64,000 nucleotides of DNA from Fodinicola acaciae. Lineage in GTDB: Bacteria > Actinomycetota > Actinomycetes > Mycobacteriales > HKI-0501. Below are positions 19,607 through 28,113 of this stretch, in pieces. The stretch is taken from the NCBI RefSeq assembly GCF_010993745.1, contig NZ_WOTN01000002.1:2046001-2110000 (forward strand). Reading direction: 5' to 3'. Numbering within the stretch: position 1 is the stretch's first letter; the number at the start of each line of letters is the position of its first letter. Position numbers and translations under genes: made by a program. The notes under the pieces are model-generated. The model was not told the origin of the DNA. It ran no database searches and saw only the letters and a list, made by a program, of their open reading frames with translations.

Positions 19607-20671
19607 ATGACCGATCGCCGGGGTTTTCTGAAGTTGGCCGGAGCGACCGCGGCCACGGCCAGCGTCGGGTTGCCGACCGCCGCCGCGGCGAGCCGCGCGC
19701 CGCAGTGCCTGCTCTACATCGGCTCGTACGCGCACGCGATCACCACGGTCGGCAGCGAGGACCTCGGGACCGTCAGCGAGGCGACCGGCCTGGCCGCGCC
19801 GTCATATCTGGCCGACCACCCCAACGGCCGGTTCGTCTATGCCGTCGACGAGCAGGAAGCCGGCACGGTCACCGGATTTGCCAAGGGCCGCACCGGAAAG
19901 CTCAGCCAGCTCAACACCCAGCCGGTGAACGGCAAGGGCCCGGCGCAGTTGACCGTCGACCCGACCGGCCGATACGTGGTGACCGCCAACTACGGCTCTG
20001 GCAGCGTCTCGGTCAACCCGCTCAACGCCGACGGTACGGTCGGCGCGGTCACCGATGTCGTGCAGCACCAGGGCGCGTCGCCGCACGCGCACATGGTGCG
20101 ATTCGCGCCAAGCGGCCGGTTCGCGCTGGTCGCCGATCTGGGCACCGACGAGATTTTCGCTTACCAGCTGAGAAACGGCAAGCTGGTGCAGACCGCGGTG
20201 ACGAAGGTGCCGACCGGCACCGGTCCGCGGCACTTCCGGTTCGCGCCGCACGACACCGTCTATCTGGTCGGCGAGTCCGACTCCACCCTGCGTACGTACA
20301 CCTACGACCAGCGGACCGGCGCGCTCACCGAGCGAAACGTGCAGCCGGCGACCAAGGAGACCTACAGCGATCGCAACTATCCCTCGGAAATCGCGCTGTC
20401 GCCGGACAACGCGTTCGCCTACGTCGCAAACCGCGGCGGTGACGTGATCACCACCTTCGACGTGCGCGGCGCGACGCCGAAGGTGCTCGCCGACGTGAGC
20501 GTGCACGGCCACTGGCCGCGGCATTTCGCCGTGACCGGCAACCGCATCTGGGTCGCCAACCAACTTTCCAACAACCTGGTCGAATTCAGCCGCGATCCGC
20601 GCACCGGTCTGCCGACTTTCAGCACGCAGCGCGACCTGACGACGCCGTCGTTCGTCCTACCGGCCCGCTGA
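19607..20671 (+). CDS. Tat-exported lactonase family protein
   Basis: This 354-residue paralogue of the preceding gene shares most blade motifs (LTVDPTGRYVVTANYGSGSV, YPSEIALSPDNAFAYVANRG). It begins with a Tat signal, DRRGFLKLAG followed by an Ala-rich hydrophobic stretch and a likely cleavage site near AAAAS at about residue 30. It therefore folds in the cytosol and is exported, so it should act on an extracellular lactone or related substrate. GGGGAGAG lies before the ATG. It is 91 bp from the first copy. The end overlaps convergent otsB by 15 bp. Confidence 0.88.
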   Translation: MTDRRGFLKLAGATAATASVGLPTAAAASRAPQCLLYIGSYAHAITTVGSEDLGTVSEATGLAAPSYLADHPNGRFVYAVDEQEAGTVTGFAKGRTGKLSQLNTQPVNGKGPAQLTVDPTGRYVVTANYGSGSVSVNPLNADGTVGAVTDVVQHQGASPHAHMVRFAPSGRFALVADLGTDEIFAYQLRNGKLVQTAVTKVPTGTGPRHFRFAPHDTVYLVGESDSTLRTYTYDQRTGALTERNVQPATKETYSDRNYPSEIALSPDNAFAYVANRGGDVITTFDVRGATPKVLADVSVHGHWPRHFAVTGNRIWVANQLSNNLVEFSRDPRTGLPTFSTQRDLTTPSFVLPAR

Positions 20672-21394
20672 CCGCAGGGCCAACAGCTCCTCGAAAAACG
20701 CGGCCATCGCTTCCGGATCCTCGACGCGGAGCGAGGCGGCGGTCTCGCCGGGGCCGACCTTGACCCCGAGATCGCCGTCTCGCAGGGCGCGAAACGCGCG
20801 CTCGTCGGTGACATCGTCGCCGGCGTAGAGCACCGCGGTGGCTGACAAGGCATCGCGCAGTTGGTTGACCGCGATGCCCTTGCTGACCTCCACAACGGCC
20901 AGCTCGATCACGCATTTTCCCTCGGTCACGAAGATCCCCGGCTCGGTGGCCGGACCCGAGCGCACCTCCTCCAGCACCGCCGAGGCGATGTCCGGAGCGG
21001 CGTTGCGCACGTGTACGGCCGCGCCGATCGGCTTCGGCTCGATGGCGACACCGGGACGCGCGCCGACCAGATGTTCCAGTGTGGCGGCGAGTTTCACCGC
21101 CGCCGGCCGTACGGCCTCCATGTCCATGGTGTTGTCGGTGGTCTCGGCGCCGTGCGAACCGACCAGATGCCACTCGTCGGGCGGTGACAGCAGCCGCCTA
21201 AGCACCTCCAGTGAACGGCCGGAGACGACCGCGATTTCAGTGTCTGGCAACGAACCCAGCGCGCGCAGCGCCTCGACGGAGGCAGGCAGTGCACGCGCGG
21301 CGGCCGGTACGGACACGATCGGCGCGAGCACACCGTCGAAATCGGTGGCCACCAACAGCTTTGCCGTACGCGCGAGCTCGGCCAGCCCGGTCAT
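20657..21394 (-). CDS. otsB: Trehalose-6-phosphate phosphatase
   Basis: This HAD-superfamily phosphatase of 245 residues dephosphorylates trehalose 6-phosphate to trehalose. The nucleophile motif DFDGVLAPI is near residues 18-26, motif II is VVSGRS, and the metal-binding motif [10 protein letters not shown] is near residue 193. Its ATG overlaps the stop of otsA (ATGA), so the synthase and phosphatase are translationally coupled. This completes the OtsAB pathway from UDP- or GDP-glucose and glucose 6-phosphate. The length matches stand-alone OtsB. Confidence 0.93.
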   Translation of the reverse strand: MTGLAELARTAKLLVATDFDGVLAPIVSVPAAARALPASVEALRALGSLPDTEIAVVSGRSLEVLRRLLSPPDEWHLVGSHGAETTDNTMDMEAVRPAAVKLAATLEHLVGARPGVAIEPKPIGAAVHVRNAAPDIASAVLEEVRSGPATEPGIFVTEGKCVIELAVVEVSKGIAVNQLRDALSATAVLYAGDDVTDERAFRALRDGDLGVKVGPGETAASLRVEDPEAMAAFFEELLALRSAGR

Positions 21395-22818
21395 CGGTCC
21401 GACTTTCGCAGCGAGTCCAGGAAAGACGCCGCCCAGTGGTTCACGTCGTGGTTGGTGACGTGCCGGCGCATCGCACGCATCCGCCGGGCCCCCTCCGCCG
21501 GGTCCTGGTTCAGCGCGGCCACGATCGTCTCCTTCAGATGCGTGATGTCATGCGGATTGACCTGGTAGGCCTGGCGAAGCTCGGCGGCCGCGCCGGTGAA
21601 CTCGCTGAGCACCAGCGCGCCACCGTGGTCGGTACGCGCCGCCACGTATTCCTTGGCGACCAGGTTCATGCCGTCACGCAACGGCGTCACCAGCATCACG
21701 TCGGCGACCCGGTAGAGCGCGCACAGCTCGTCGCGGCCGTATGACTGGTGCAGATACTGCACGGCCGGATGGCCGAGTTTGCCGAAATCTCCGTTGATCC
21801 GGCCGACCTGCAGCTCGATCCGGTTGCGCAGCGCCTTGTAATGCTCGACGCGTTCGCGCGACGGCGTGGCGACCTGGATCATCACCGAGTCCGGCACGGT
21901 GATCGAGCCGTCCTCCAGCAGCTCGCGATATGCCTGCAGCCGCGTGCCGATGCCTTTGGTGTAGTCGAGCCGGTCGACGCCGAGCAGCACGTGCTTCGGT
22001 TCGCCGAGCTCGGCATAGAGTTCTTTGGCCCGCTGGATGACATCCGGCGAGCTGGACAGCGCCGCCATGCCGCGGGTGTCAATGGAGATCGGAAAAGCCT
22101 CGGCGCGTACGGTCCGGCTGCCGCCGTTTCCGTCCGACACCTCGACCGTGCGGCCGTGTGGTTGTAGGCCGCAAAGCTGGCGCGCCAACCGTAAGAAGTT
22201 GGCCGCGCCGCCGGGTAACTGAAAGCCGATCAGGTCGGCGCCGAGCAGGCCTTCGACGATCCGGGTCCGCCACGGCAGCTGCATGAACAGCTCGGTCGGC
22301 GGAAACGGGATGTGCAGGAAAAACCCGATCCGCAGGTCGGGCCGCTGGGCCCGCAACATCGCCGGCACCAACTGCAGCTGGTAGTCCTGGATCCACACGA
22401 ACGCCTCCGGGCCGGCCACTTTCGCCGCCGCGTCGGCGAACCGCCGGTTGACCGTGACGTACGTGTCCCACCAGGAGCGGTGAAACTCCGGCGGAGCCAC
22501 CGCGTCGTGATACAGCGGCCACAGCGTCGCGTTGGAGAAACCCTCGTAATAGCGCGCGACTTCCTTGCTCGTGAGCGACACCGCGTGCAGATGCATGCCT
22601 TCGCTCTCGAACGGGTCAGGTGCCGCGTCGACGTCGCCGGACCAGCCGATCCACGCGCCGTCGCGGCTTTTCATGATCGGCTCCAGCGCGGTCACCAGAC
22701 CGCCCGGACTGCGCCGCCATTCCACCCGACCGTCCGGATGATTCACCCGGTCCACCGGCAGACGGTTGGCTACGACAACGAAATCGCGATCGGAACTGCC
22801 TGCTGTGCTTGTCCCCAA
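21391..22818 (-). CDS. otsA: Trehalose-6-phosphate synthase
   Basis: This is a GT20 glycosyltransferase of about 475 residues that joins a nucleotide-glucose donor to glucose 6-phosphate. The N-terminal [30 protein letters not shown], the acceptor segment GADLIGFQ and [12 protein letters not shown] are all present. A TTG start at 22818 is proposed because AAGGGAGG lies seven bases before it and the protein then begins close to the conserved core. An upstream in-frame ATG at 22857 lacks such a site. The stop overlaps otsB. Trehalose from this pair would serve as osmolyte and storage sugar. Confidence 0.93.
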   Translation of the reverse strand: MGTSTAGSSDRDFVVVANRLPVDRVNHPDGRVEWRRSPGGLVTALEPIMKSRDGAWIGWSGDVDAAPDPFESEGMHLHAVSLTSKEVARYYEGFSNATLWPLYHDAVAPPEFHRSWWDTYVTVNRRFADAAAKVAGPEAFVWIQDYQLQLVPAMLRAQRPDLRIGFFLHIPFPPTELFMQLPWRTRIVEGLLGADLIGFQLPGGAANFLRLARQLCGLQPHGRTVEVSDGNGGSRTVRAEAFPISIDTRGMAALSSSPDVIQRAKELYAELGEPKHVLLGVDRLDYTKGIGTRLQAYRELLEDGSITVPDSVMIQVATPSRERVEHYKALRNRIELQVGRINGDFGKLGHPAVQYLHQSYGRDELCALYRVADVMLVTPLRDGMNLVAKEYVAARTDHGGALVLSEFTGAAAELRQAYQVNPHDITHLKETIVAALNQDPAEGARRMRAMRRHVTNHDVNHWAASFLDSLRKSDR

Positions 22819-22945
22819 CCGAAAGCCTCCCTTAGCGGGTACGCATGCACCCCCCACCCGGATTCCCGGTTCGTCTCAAGTCAAACTTTAACCTAACGGC
22901 CGTACGGCAAGACGGCGTTCATCGAGAACGTCACTGTGTGACGGA

Positions 22946-23401
22946 TTACAGAATGCGCTCGTAACAGACGCTTTGCGGATTTCCGGCGTACGGCCCGAAT
23001 GCCTCGATCCGGTCATAGCCGCTGCGTTCGTAGAGCGTAATGGCCTCCGGCTGCTCCGTGCCGGTCTCCAGCCGCGCCACCTTCTTGCCGCGGCCACGTG
23101 CGGCCTGTTCCAAAGCTGCCAGCACGGCGCGGCCGGCGCCCCGTCCGCGTTGCTTCGGCACGACGTACATCCGCTTGATCTCGACGGCGTCGCCGTCCAG
23201 GTCGCGCAGCGCGCCACAGCCGACCGGCTCGCCGGTGAACGCGTCGGAAACAAGCAGGAACACCGAGATGTTGTCAGCGGTGGGGTGGTCGCCCGGCTCG
23301 GGGTTGTCGGGGTAGCGCGCGGCCAGCTCGGCCTCCTGGTCGGAGCGCAGCCGTACGCCCACCGGGTCGTCCCACGCCACAGGCTTCACGCTCCATCGCA
23401 C
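22946..23401 (-). CDS. GNAT family N-acetyltransferase
   Basis: The 151-residue protein has the GNAT fold. The acetyl-CoA-binding motif A is MYVVPKQRGRGAGRAVLAAL (Q/R-x-x-G-x-G/A), and motif B is near ITLYERSGYDRI. The preceding VGCGALRDLDGDAVEIKRM beta strands are typical. The substrate is unknown. It stands alone between otsA and ettA, with a small CGTCAC/GTGACG hairpin downstream of its end. Confidence 0.88.
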   Translation of the reverse strand: MRWSVKPVAWDDPVGVRLRSDQEAELAARYPDNPEPGDHPTADNISVFLLVSDAFTGEPVGCGALRDLDGDAVEIKRMYVVPKQRGRGAGRAVLAALEQAARGRGKKVARLETGTEQPEAITLYERSGYDRIEAFGPYAGNPQSVCYERIL

Positions 23402-23512
23402 TACTCCACGTTACCTGGCGAGCCGAGCGTGGGTAGGTCACCGCGATGACCACTCCAGGCACCCTCTGGGACAATGACAGCTGACGTAAGCGAATGCGGA
23501 GGATCCACTTCA

Positions 23513-25195
23513 GTGGCTCAGTACATCTACACCATGCGCAAGGTGCGCAAGGCACACGGCGACAAGGTCATCCTCGACGACGTGACGCTGGCTTTCCTGC
23601 CGGGCGCCAAAATCGGCGTGGTCGGTCCCAACGGCGCCGGCAAGTCCAGCGTGCTGAAGATCATGGCCGGCCTCGACCAGCCGTCCAACGGCGACGCGCA
23701 GCTGGCGCCGGGGTCGACGGTCGGCCTGCTGGCGCAGGAGCCGCCGCTGACCGAGGACAAAAACGTACGCGAGAACGTCGAGGAGGCGGTCGCCGAGCTG
23801 CGCGGCTGGCTGACCCGCTTCGAAGAGGTCTCCAACGCGATGGCCGACCCGGACGCCGACTTCGACGCCCTGATGGCCGAGCAGGGCGAGCTGATGGAGA
23901 AGATCGAGGCGCACGACGGTTGGGAGCTGGACAGCCGTCTTGAGCAGGCGATGGACGCGCTGCGCTGTCCGCCCGGCGACGCGGACGTACGCGTGCTCTC
24001 CGGCGGCGAGCGGCGCAGGGTCGCGCTCTGCAAGCTGCTGCTGCAGCAGCCTGACCTGCTGCTTCTGGACGAGCCGACCAACCACCTGGACGCCGAGTCG
24101 GTGCAGTGGCTGGAGCAGCACCTGGCCAAATATCCGGGCACCATCCTGGCCGTCACGCACGACCGCTACTTCCTGGACAACGTGGCCGGCTGGATCATGG
24201 AGCTCGACCGCGGCCACGCCATCGGCTACGAGGGCAACTACACGACGTATCTGGAGAAGAAGCGCGAGCGGATGGCCGTGCAGGGCCGCAAGGACGCCAA
24301 GACGGCGAAGCGGCTGGCCGAGGAGCTGGAGTGGGTACGCTCCAACCCCAAGGCGCGGCAGACCAAGAGCAAGGCCCGGCTGCAGCGCTACGAGGAGATG
24401 GCGGCCGAGGCGGAGAAGACCCGCAAGCTGGACTTCGAGGAGATCCAGATCCCGCCGGGCCCGCGGCTGGGCAACGTGGTCGTCGAGGTGTCCCACCTGG
24501 ACAAGGGCTTTGACGGCCGCGCGCTGATCAAGGACCTGTCGTTTTCGTTGCCGCGTAACGGCATCGTCGGGGTGATCGGTCCCAACGGCGTCGGCAAGAC
24601 CACGCTGTTCAAGACGATCGTCGGCCTGGAGCAGCCCGACTCCGGCACCGTACGCGTCGGCGACACCGTCCAGCTGTCCTATGTGGACCAGACGCGCGCC
24701 GGCATCGACCCGGACAAGAACGTCTGGCAGGTGGTCTCCGAGGAACTGGACTTCATCCAGGTGGGCAAGGTCGAGATGCCGTCCCGTGCGTATGTGTCGG
24801 CCTTCGGTTTCAAGGGTCCCGACCAGCAGAAGCCGGCCGGCGTGCTGTCCGGCGGTGAGCGCAACCGGCTCAACCTGGCGCTGACCCTCAAGCAGGGCGG
24901 CAACCTGATCCTGCTGGACGAGCCGACCAACGACCTGGACGTGGAGACCCTGTCCAGCCTGGAAAACGCGCTGCTGGAGTTTCCCGGCTGTGCGGTGATC
25001 ACCTCGCACGACCGGTGGTTCCTGGACCGGGTGGCGACGCACATCCTGGCCTGGGAGGGCGACGACGCCGACCCGGCGAAGTGGTTCTGGTTCGAGGGCA
25101 ACTTCGACGCGTACGAGAAGAACAAGATCGAACGGCTCGGACCGGAGGCCGCGCGGCCGCACTCGGTGACCTACCGCCGCCTGACGCGCGACTAG
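23513..25195 (+). CDS. ettA: Energy-dependent translational throttle protein EttA (ABC-F)
   Basis: This soluble ABC-F ATPase of 560 residues binds the ribosomal E site and gates translation elongation in response to ATP/ADP ratio. Two nucleotide-binding domains are clear: Walker A GPNGAGKSS (about 38) and GPNGVGKTT (about 357), each with LSGGER signatures and Walker B LLDEPTNHLD / LLDEPTNDLD. The N-terminus (AQYIYTMRKVRKAHGDKV) is characteristic of EttA. The GTG at 23513 with GGAGG ten bases upstream gives the expected N-terminus. The stop codon TAG is contributed by the terminal repeat of the 102-bp element that begins at 25193. Confidence 0.95.
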   Translation: MAQYIYTMRKVRKAHGDKVILDDVTLAFLPGAKIGVVGPNGAGKSSVLKIMAGLDQPSNGDAQLAPGSTVGLLAQEPPLTEDKNVRENVEEAVAELRGWLTRFEEVSNAMADPDADFDALMAEQGELMEKIEAHDGWELDSRLEQAMDALRCPPGDADVRVLSGGERRRVALCKLLLQQPDLLLLDEPTNHLDAESVQWLEQHLAKYPGTILAVTHDRYFLDNVAGWIMELDRGHAIGYEGNYTTYLEKKRERMAVQGRKDAKTAKRLAEELEWVRSNPKARQTKSKARLQRYEEMAAEAEKTRKLDFEEIQIPPGPRLGNVVVEVSHLDKGFDGRALIKDLSFSLPRNGIVGVIGPNGVGKTTLFKTIVGLEQPDSGTVRVGDTVQLSYVDQTRAGIDPDKNVWQVVSEELDFIQVGKVEMPSRAYVSAFGFKGPDQQKPAGVLSGGERNRLNLALTLKQGGNLILLDEPTNDLDVETLSSLENALLEFPGCAVITSHDRWFLDRVATHILAWEGDDADPAKWFWFEGNFDAYEKNKIERLGPEAARPHSVTYRRLTRD

Positions 25196-25294
25196 GGCCT
25201 GTCTCCATATTCGGCGGGGCGATAGCCGAGCCCAAACGGCACCCGACGTTTGGATCTCGACTCTCATCCCCCCGGAATATGGAGACAGGCCCTA
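25193..25294. mobile_element. 102-bp terminal-inverted-repeat element (MITE-like)
   Basis: The interval is bounded by perfect 20-bp inverted repeats: TAGGGCCTGTCTCCATATTC at 25193-25212 and its complement at 25275-25294. A nested stem (CCAAACG paired with CGTTTGG, extended by CGAG/CTCG) lies inside. The outer TAGGGCCTGT equals the terminus of the IS5-type remnant at 14130, so it may be a non-autonomous derivative with a TA target. Its two terminal TAG triplets serve as stop codons for ettA (+) and for the small membrane protein gene (-). It could also act as a bidirectional terminator. Confidence 0.65.
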
Positions 25295-25447
25295 ACGAAA
25301 CCAGGTCCTGACGTGTAGGCCGGGGATCCAGCCGAGGTAGCCGGCGACACCGCAGGCACAGCAGCAGAAGACGACCAGCACGGCGGCGACGATGCCGATG
25401 ATCAGGCCGACGTTGGTCTTCTTCTGCGGTGGCGGACCGTATGCCAT
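25292..25447 (-). CDS. Small single-span membrane protein (51 aa)
   Basis: The product begins MAYGPPPQKK, followed by one hydrophobic segment of about 22 residues that contains four cysteines in a row of five (FCCCAC). It ends with a short aromatic tail (GYLGWIPGLHVRTWF). It is likely a single-pass membrane peptide with a cytosolic Pro-rich N-terminus, a layout common for small actinobacterial membrane proteins. It lies just upstream of the ECF sigma factor's end region and converges on ettA. Its TAG stop comes from the inverted repeat of the inserted element, so the original C-terminus may have been different. No family name can be given. Confidence 0.55.
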   Translation of the reverse strand: MAYGPPPQKKTNVGLIIGIVAAVLVVFCCCACGVAGYLGWIPGLHVRTWFR

Positions 25448-25464
25448 GACTCTCCGATGCAGCG

Positions 25465-26694
25465 CTAAAACGTTGACCGGACAGACATTAGCCGCTCGCG
25501 GAGAAACGCCGCCTCCGCCTCGGCCGGTTCCAGTGCCAGCGCGGCCTCGTACGCCTGCGCCGCCTCGGTCAGCCGGCCGAGGCGGCGCAGGAAGTCGGCC
25601 CGGGTGGCCGGCAGGTAGTGATAGCGGCTCAGCCGCGGGTCATCGGCCAGGGTGTCGAGGTCGGCGAGCGCCGCCTCCGGTCCACGTACGTAGGACACGG
25701 CGACCGTACGGTTCAGCGCGACCACCGGGCTCGGCCACGCGGCGAGCAGCCGGTCGTAGCCGGCCAGGATCGCCCTCCAGTCGGTCTCCTCGGCCGTACG
25801 CGCCGAGTGCGCGGCCGCGATCGAGGCCTGGATCAGAAACCGGCCAGGAGCCGTGACGCGCCGCGCGGCGCGCTCCAGCAGCTGGCCACCCTGCTCGATC
25901 GCGGTCCAGTCCCACCGCGACCGGTCCTGGTCCGGCAGCAGCACGAGCCGGCCGTCGGCGTCCGTACGCGCGTCCCGCCGTGCGTCGGTGAGCAGCAGCA
26001 ACGCCAGCAGCCCGAGCACTTCCGGCTCGTCCGGCATCAACGCCGCCAGCACCCTCGCCAGGTCGAGCGCGCGTTCGACCAGGTCAGGCCGCACCGGCGC
26101 GACGTGGCCGGTGGTGAAGACCAGGTGGACGACCGACAGCACGCCGTCGAGCCGGTCCGGCAGATCATGATCGGCCGGCACGCGGTAGGGGATGCCGGCG
26201 GCGGCGATCTTCTTCTTCGCACGCGTCACGCGCGCGGCCATCGTCGGCTCGCTGACCAGGAACGCGCGCGCGATCTCGGCCGTCGTCAGTCCGCACACCA
26301 TCCGCAGCGTCAGCGCGACGCGTGCCTCGGCGGCCAGCGCCGGGTGGCAGCAGGTGAACACCAACCGCAGCCGGTCGTCGAAGTCGACCGCCACCGCGTC
26401 CACCTCCTCCTCTGGCCCGTCGTCGCTCGCGAGCAGCGGCAACCGCCGGCGGATGGTGTCCTCCTGCCGCAGCCGATCGATGACCTTGCGCCGCGCGGCC
26501 TGGCTCAGCCAGGCGACCGGATTGTCCGGAACGCCGCGATCCGGCCAGGTACGTAGCGCCGACACGAACGCCTCCTGGCAGGCCTCCTCGGCCAGGTGCA
26601 GGTCGCCGTTGGCGATCCGCGCGGCCGCGGCCAACACGCGTCCCCAGCTCTGCCGGTGGACGGCGTCGACCGCGGCCCGTACGTCCAACGTCAC
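25465..26694 (-). CDS. ECF sigma factor, ECF42-like (DGPF-linked) with C-terminal extension
   Basis: The 409-residue protein has sigma-70 region 2 (about residues 10-80, AEEACQEAFVSALRTWPDRG) and region 4 (about 115-165, ALTLRMVCGLTTAEIARAFL). A long C-terminal domain with TPR-like helices replaces the need for an anti-sigma factor in this group. Such sigma factors are encoded next to YCII/DGPF proteins, as here. The GTG start overlaps the stop of a tiny upstream frame by four bases. The gene closes an operon that begins with two DGPF genes. The signal it senses and its promoter targets are not known. Confidence 0.9.
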   Translation of the reverse strand: MTLDVRAAVDAVHRQSWGRVLAAAARIANGDLHLAEEACQEAFVSALRTWPDRGVPDNPVAWLSQAARRKVIDRLRQEDTIRRRLPLLASDDGPEEEVDAVAVDFDDRLRLVFTCCHPALAAEARVALTLRMVCGLTTAEIARAFLVSEPTMAARVTRAKKKIAAAGIPYRVPADHDLPDRLDGVLSVVHLVFTTGHVAPVRPDLVERALDLARVLAALMPDEPEVLGLLALLLLTDARRDARTDADGRLVLLPDQDRSRWDWTAIEQGGQLLERAARRVTAPGRFLIQASIAAAHSARTAEETDWRAILAGYDRLLAAWPSPVVALNRTVAVSYVRGPEAALADLDTLADDPRLSRYHYLPATRADFLRRLGRLTEAAQAYEAALALEPAEAEAAFLRERLMSVRSTF

Positions 26695-26762
26695 GAAAGC
26701 TCCGGGATCGGCCGCACCTCGACGCAGCGATCGCTGTAGTGCAGCAAAGCGTACTTGCCCAT
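26691..26762 (-). pseudogene. Collapsed third DGPF/YCII gene (23 codons)
   Basis: This tiny frame reads MGKYALLHY, like the N-terminus of a DGPF protein, and continues directly into CVEVRPIPELS, like its C-terminus. The ~85 residues expected between the two are missing, which suggests an internal in-frame deletion. It lies three bases after the preceding DGPF stop. Its own TGA overlaps the sigma factor GTG, so it still carries the translational coupling. It may persist only as a coupling leader. Confidence 0.5.
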
Positions 26763-26765
26763 GGC

Positions 26766-27101
26766 TCAGCCTGTCGCGATGACCGGCCGCACTTCGACGA
26801 CCGTCTCGGGGACCTGCTTCGCCAGTGCGAGCGCCTGCTCCAGGTCGGCGGCCTCGATCACGTAGAACGCGCCGAGCTGCTCCTTGGTCTCCGCGAACGG
26901 TCCGTCGGTGACCAGCGTGTGGTCGCGTACGGTCCGCGCTTGCGGGGTCGAGGTGAGCGCTTCGCCGCCGACGATGCTGGCGCCGGCCGCGGCCACCGCC
27001 TCGGCGAACGCCGCGTGCTGGGCCATCGACGCCTCCCAGTTCTCCGGCGTGTCCTCCCAGTCGGCTTCGACGCCGTACAACAGAAACACGTATTTCGACA
27101 T
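26766..27101 (-). CDS. YCII-related (DGPF domain) protein
   Basis: The 111-residue ferredoxin-like alpha/beta protein has the family signature TDGPFAETKEQLGAFYVIEA near residues 68-87 and begins with the usual MSKYVFLLYG strand. DGPF proteins are genetically linked to ECF42-type sigma factors and are thought to take part in their signalling. No catalytic chemistry is established. It lies three bases downstream of its paralogue's stop and three bases upstream of a collapsed third copy. The four units are compactly arranged on one strand. Confidence 0.9.
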   Translation of the reverse strand: MSKYVFLLYGVEADWEDTPENWEASMAQHAAFAEAVAAAGASIVGGEALTSTPQARTVRDHTLVTDGPFAETKEQLGAFYVIEAADLEQALALAKQVPETVVEVRPVIATG

Positions 27102-27104
27102 CGG

Positions 27105-27452
27105 TCAGCCTCCTTGAACGACGGGACGGATTTCGATGGCCGGCTCGGGCAGCAGCTTGGCCAGCCGGATAACCTGGTCGAGGTCGGTGGCCTCCACCAC
27201 GTAGTAGCCGCCGAGCTGCTCCTTGGTCTCGGCGAACGGACCGTCGGTGATCGTGTCGTCGGCGTCCGTACGCTTGCGGATGGTGGTCGCCGCCTCCGTA
27301 CCGGTCAGCTCGACGCCGTTGAGGATCTTCGCGCCGGTCGCGGCGACCTCGCGGACGAACGCGGCGTGCCGCGCCTGCAGCTCGTCCCGCTGGATCGCCT
27401 TGCCGACCCAGTCGTCCTCCGGCACGAAGAGCAGCAGCGTGTACGTCGTCAT
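27105..27452 (-). CDS. YCII-related (DGPF domain) protein
   Basis: This 115-residue paralogue of the next gene carries TITDGPFAETKEQLGGYYVV near the middle and the C-terminal EIRPVV strand. It is the first gene of the sigma factor operon. The ATG at 27452 is supported by AGGAG six bases upstream, and longer in-frame starts have no such site. An intergenic composite repeat begins about 118 bp upstream, so the operon promoter should lie in 27453-27569. Confidence 0.9.
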   Translation of the reverse strand: MTTYTLLLFVPEDDWVGKAIQRDELQARHAAFVREVAATGAKILNGVELTGTEAATTIRKRTDADDTITDGPFAETKEQLGGYYVVEATDLDQVIRLAKLLPEPAIEIRPVVQGG

Positions 27453-27569
27453 CGGTTCTCCTGTCTGTCGGTGGATCGTCTCATCCACCTGGACGTGAGT
27501 CCCGCGCCGAAATCGACACACGCGCGAGGCGATTTTACTGAGCCGGCGTTCATCTGAGCCCGGCTCGCT

Positions 27570-28085
27570 GCGTAATACTTGTTTAACAAGATATCAAAAC
27601 GGACATCTGTTGCAGGTTAGCGGCCACAACAGCATCACCAGCCTCAGTAGTCCCACCTGTCACAGCCTCTAGTGATCGCGGCGCCGTGAAAGCCTCGTTT
27701 CTTGCATCCAGCGCTAGTAACTCGACATCCACACCATCCGCCAACTTCGCAATCCAGACATTTAGCGCTCCACATGCCTTCGTATCCCACATACTGGACC
27801 CTCACGCCACAGACCGGGACGTCATCGCACCTCCGGCGCCCTAGCCACAAACCGGACCACACCACAAACAAACCGCACTCGCGGCACCCAACCCAACCAG
27901 CAGCGAAACCCCGCGCGCCCCTCCCTTGAGGTCGCCCGCCGCGAAGGCGCTACCACCCCCCAAAACGCAACATTCATGGAAACCCCCCAAACCCAACAAT
28001 CATCGAACCCCCGCCAAACGGAACAATCATCGAACCCTCAACCCCGCCAAACGCAACAACCAGAAACCCACCCCCCTCGAGCGCG
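27570..28085. repeat. Composite intergenic repeat, locus R2
   Basis: In left-to-right order this copy has the palindromic core (CTTGTTTAACAAG at 27578-27590, reverse orientation), then the block with overlapping short frames (about 27640-27815). The conserved GC-rich block containing CCTCCCTTGAGGTCGCCC follows at about 27890-27945, then the tandem repeat arm to 28085. It is one half of the palindromic element seen in full at R3. The arm ends 29 bp from the stop of the beta-glucosidase gene. A 69-codon frame on the minus strand (27583-27792) is conserved in sequence with R3 but is listed only as an observation. Confidence 0.75.
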
Positions 28086-28113
28086 CGTACGAAGTCGCTC
28101 TCTCGCGAGCTCC

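Noticed and set aside
22905-22945. A CGTCAC/GTGACG hairpin after the GNAT gene as terminator
   Set aside because: The stem is only 6 bp and there is no T run on the relevant strand, so it is too weak to call.
23510-25267. A 585-codon minus-strand frame opposite ettA
   Set aside because: EttA motifs are intact on the plus strand, and the antisense translation is low-complexity Arg/Gln/Val-rich.
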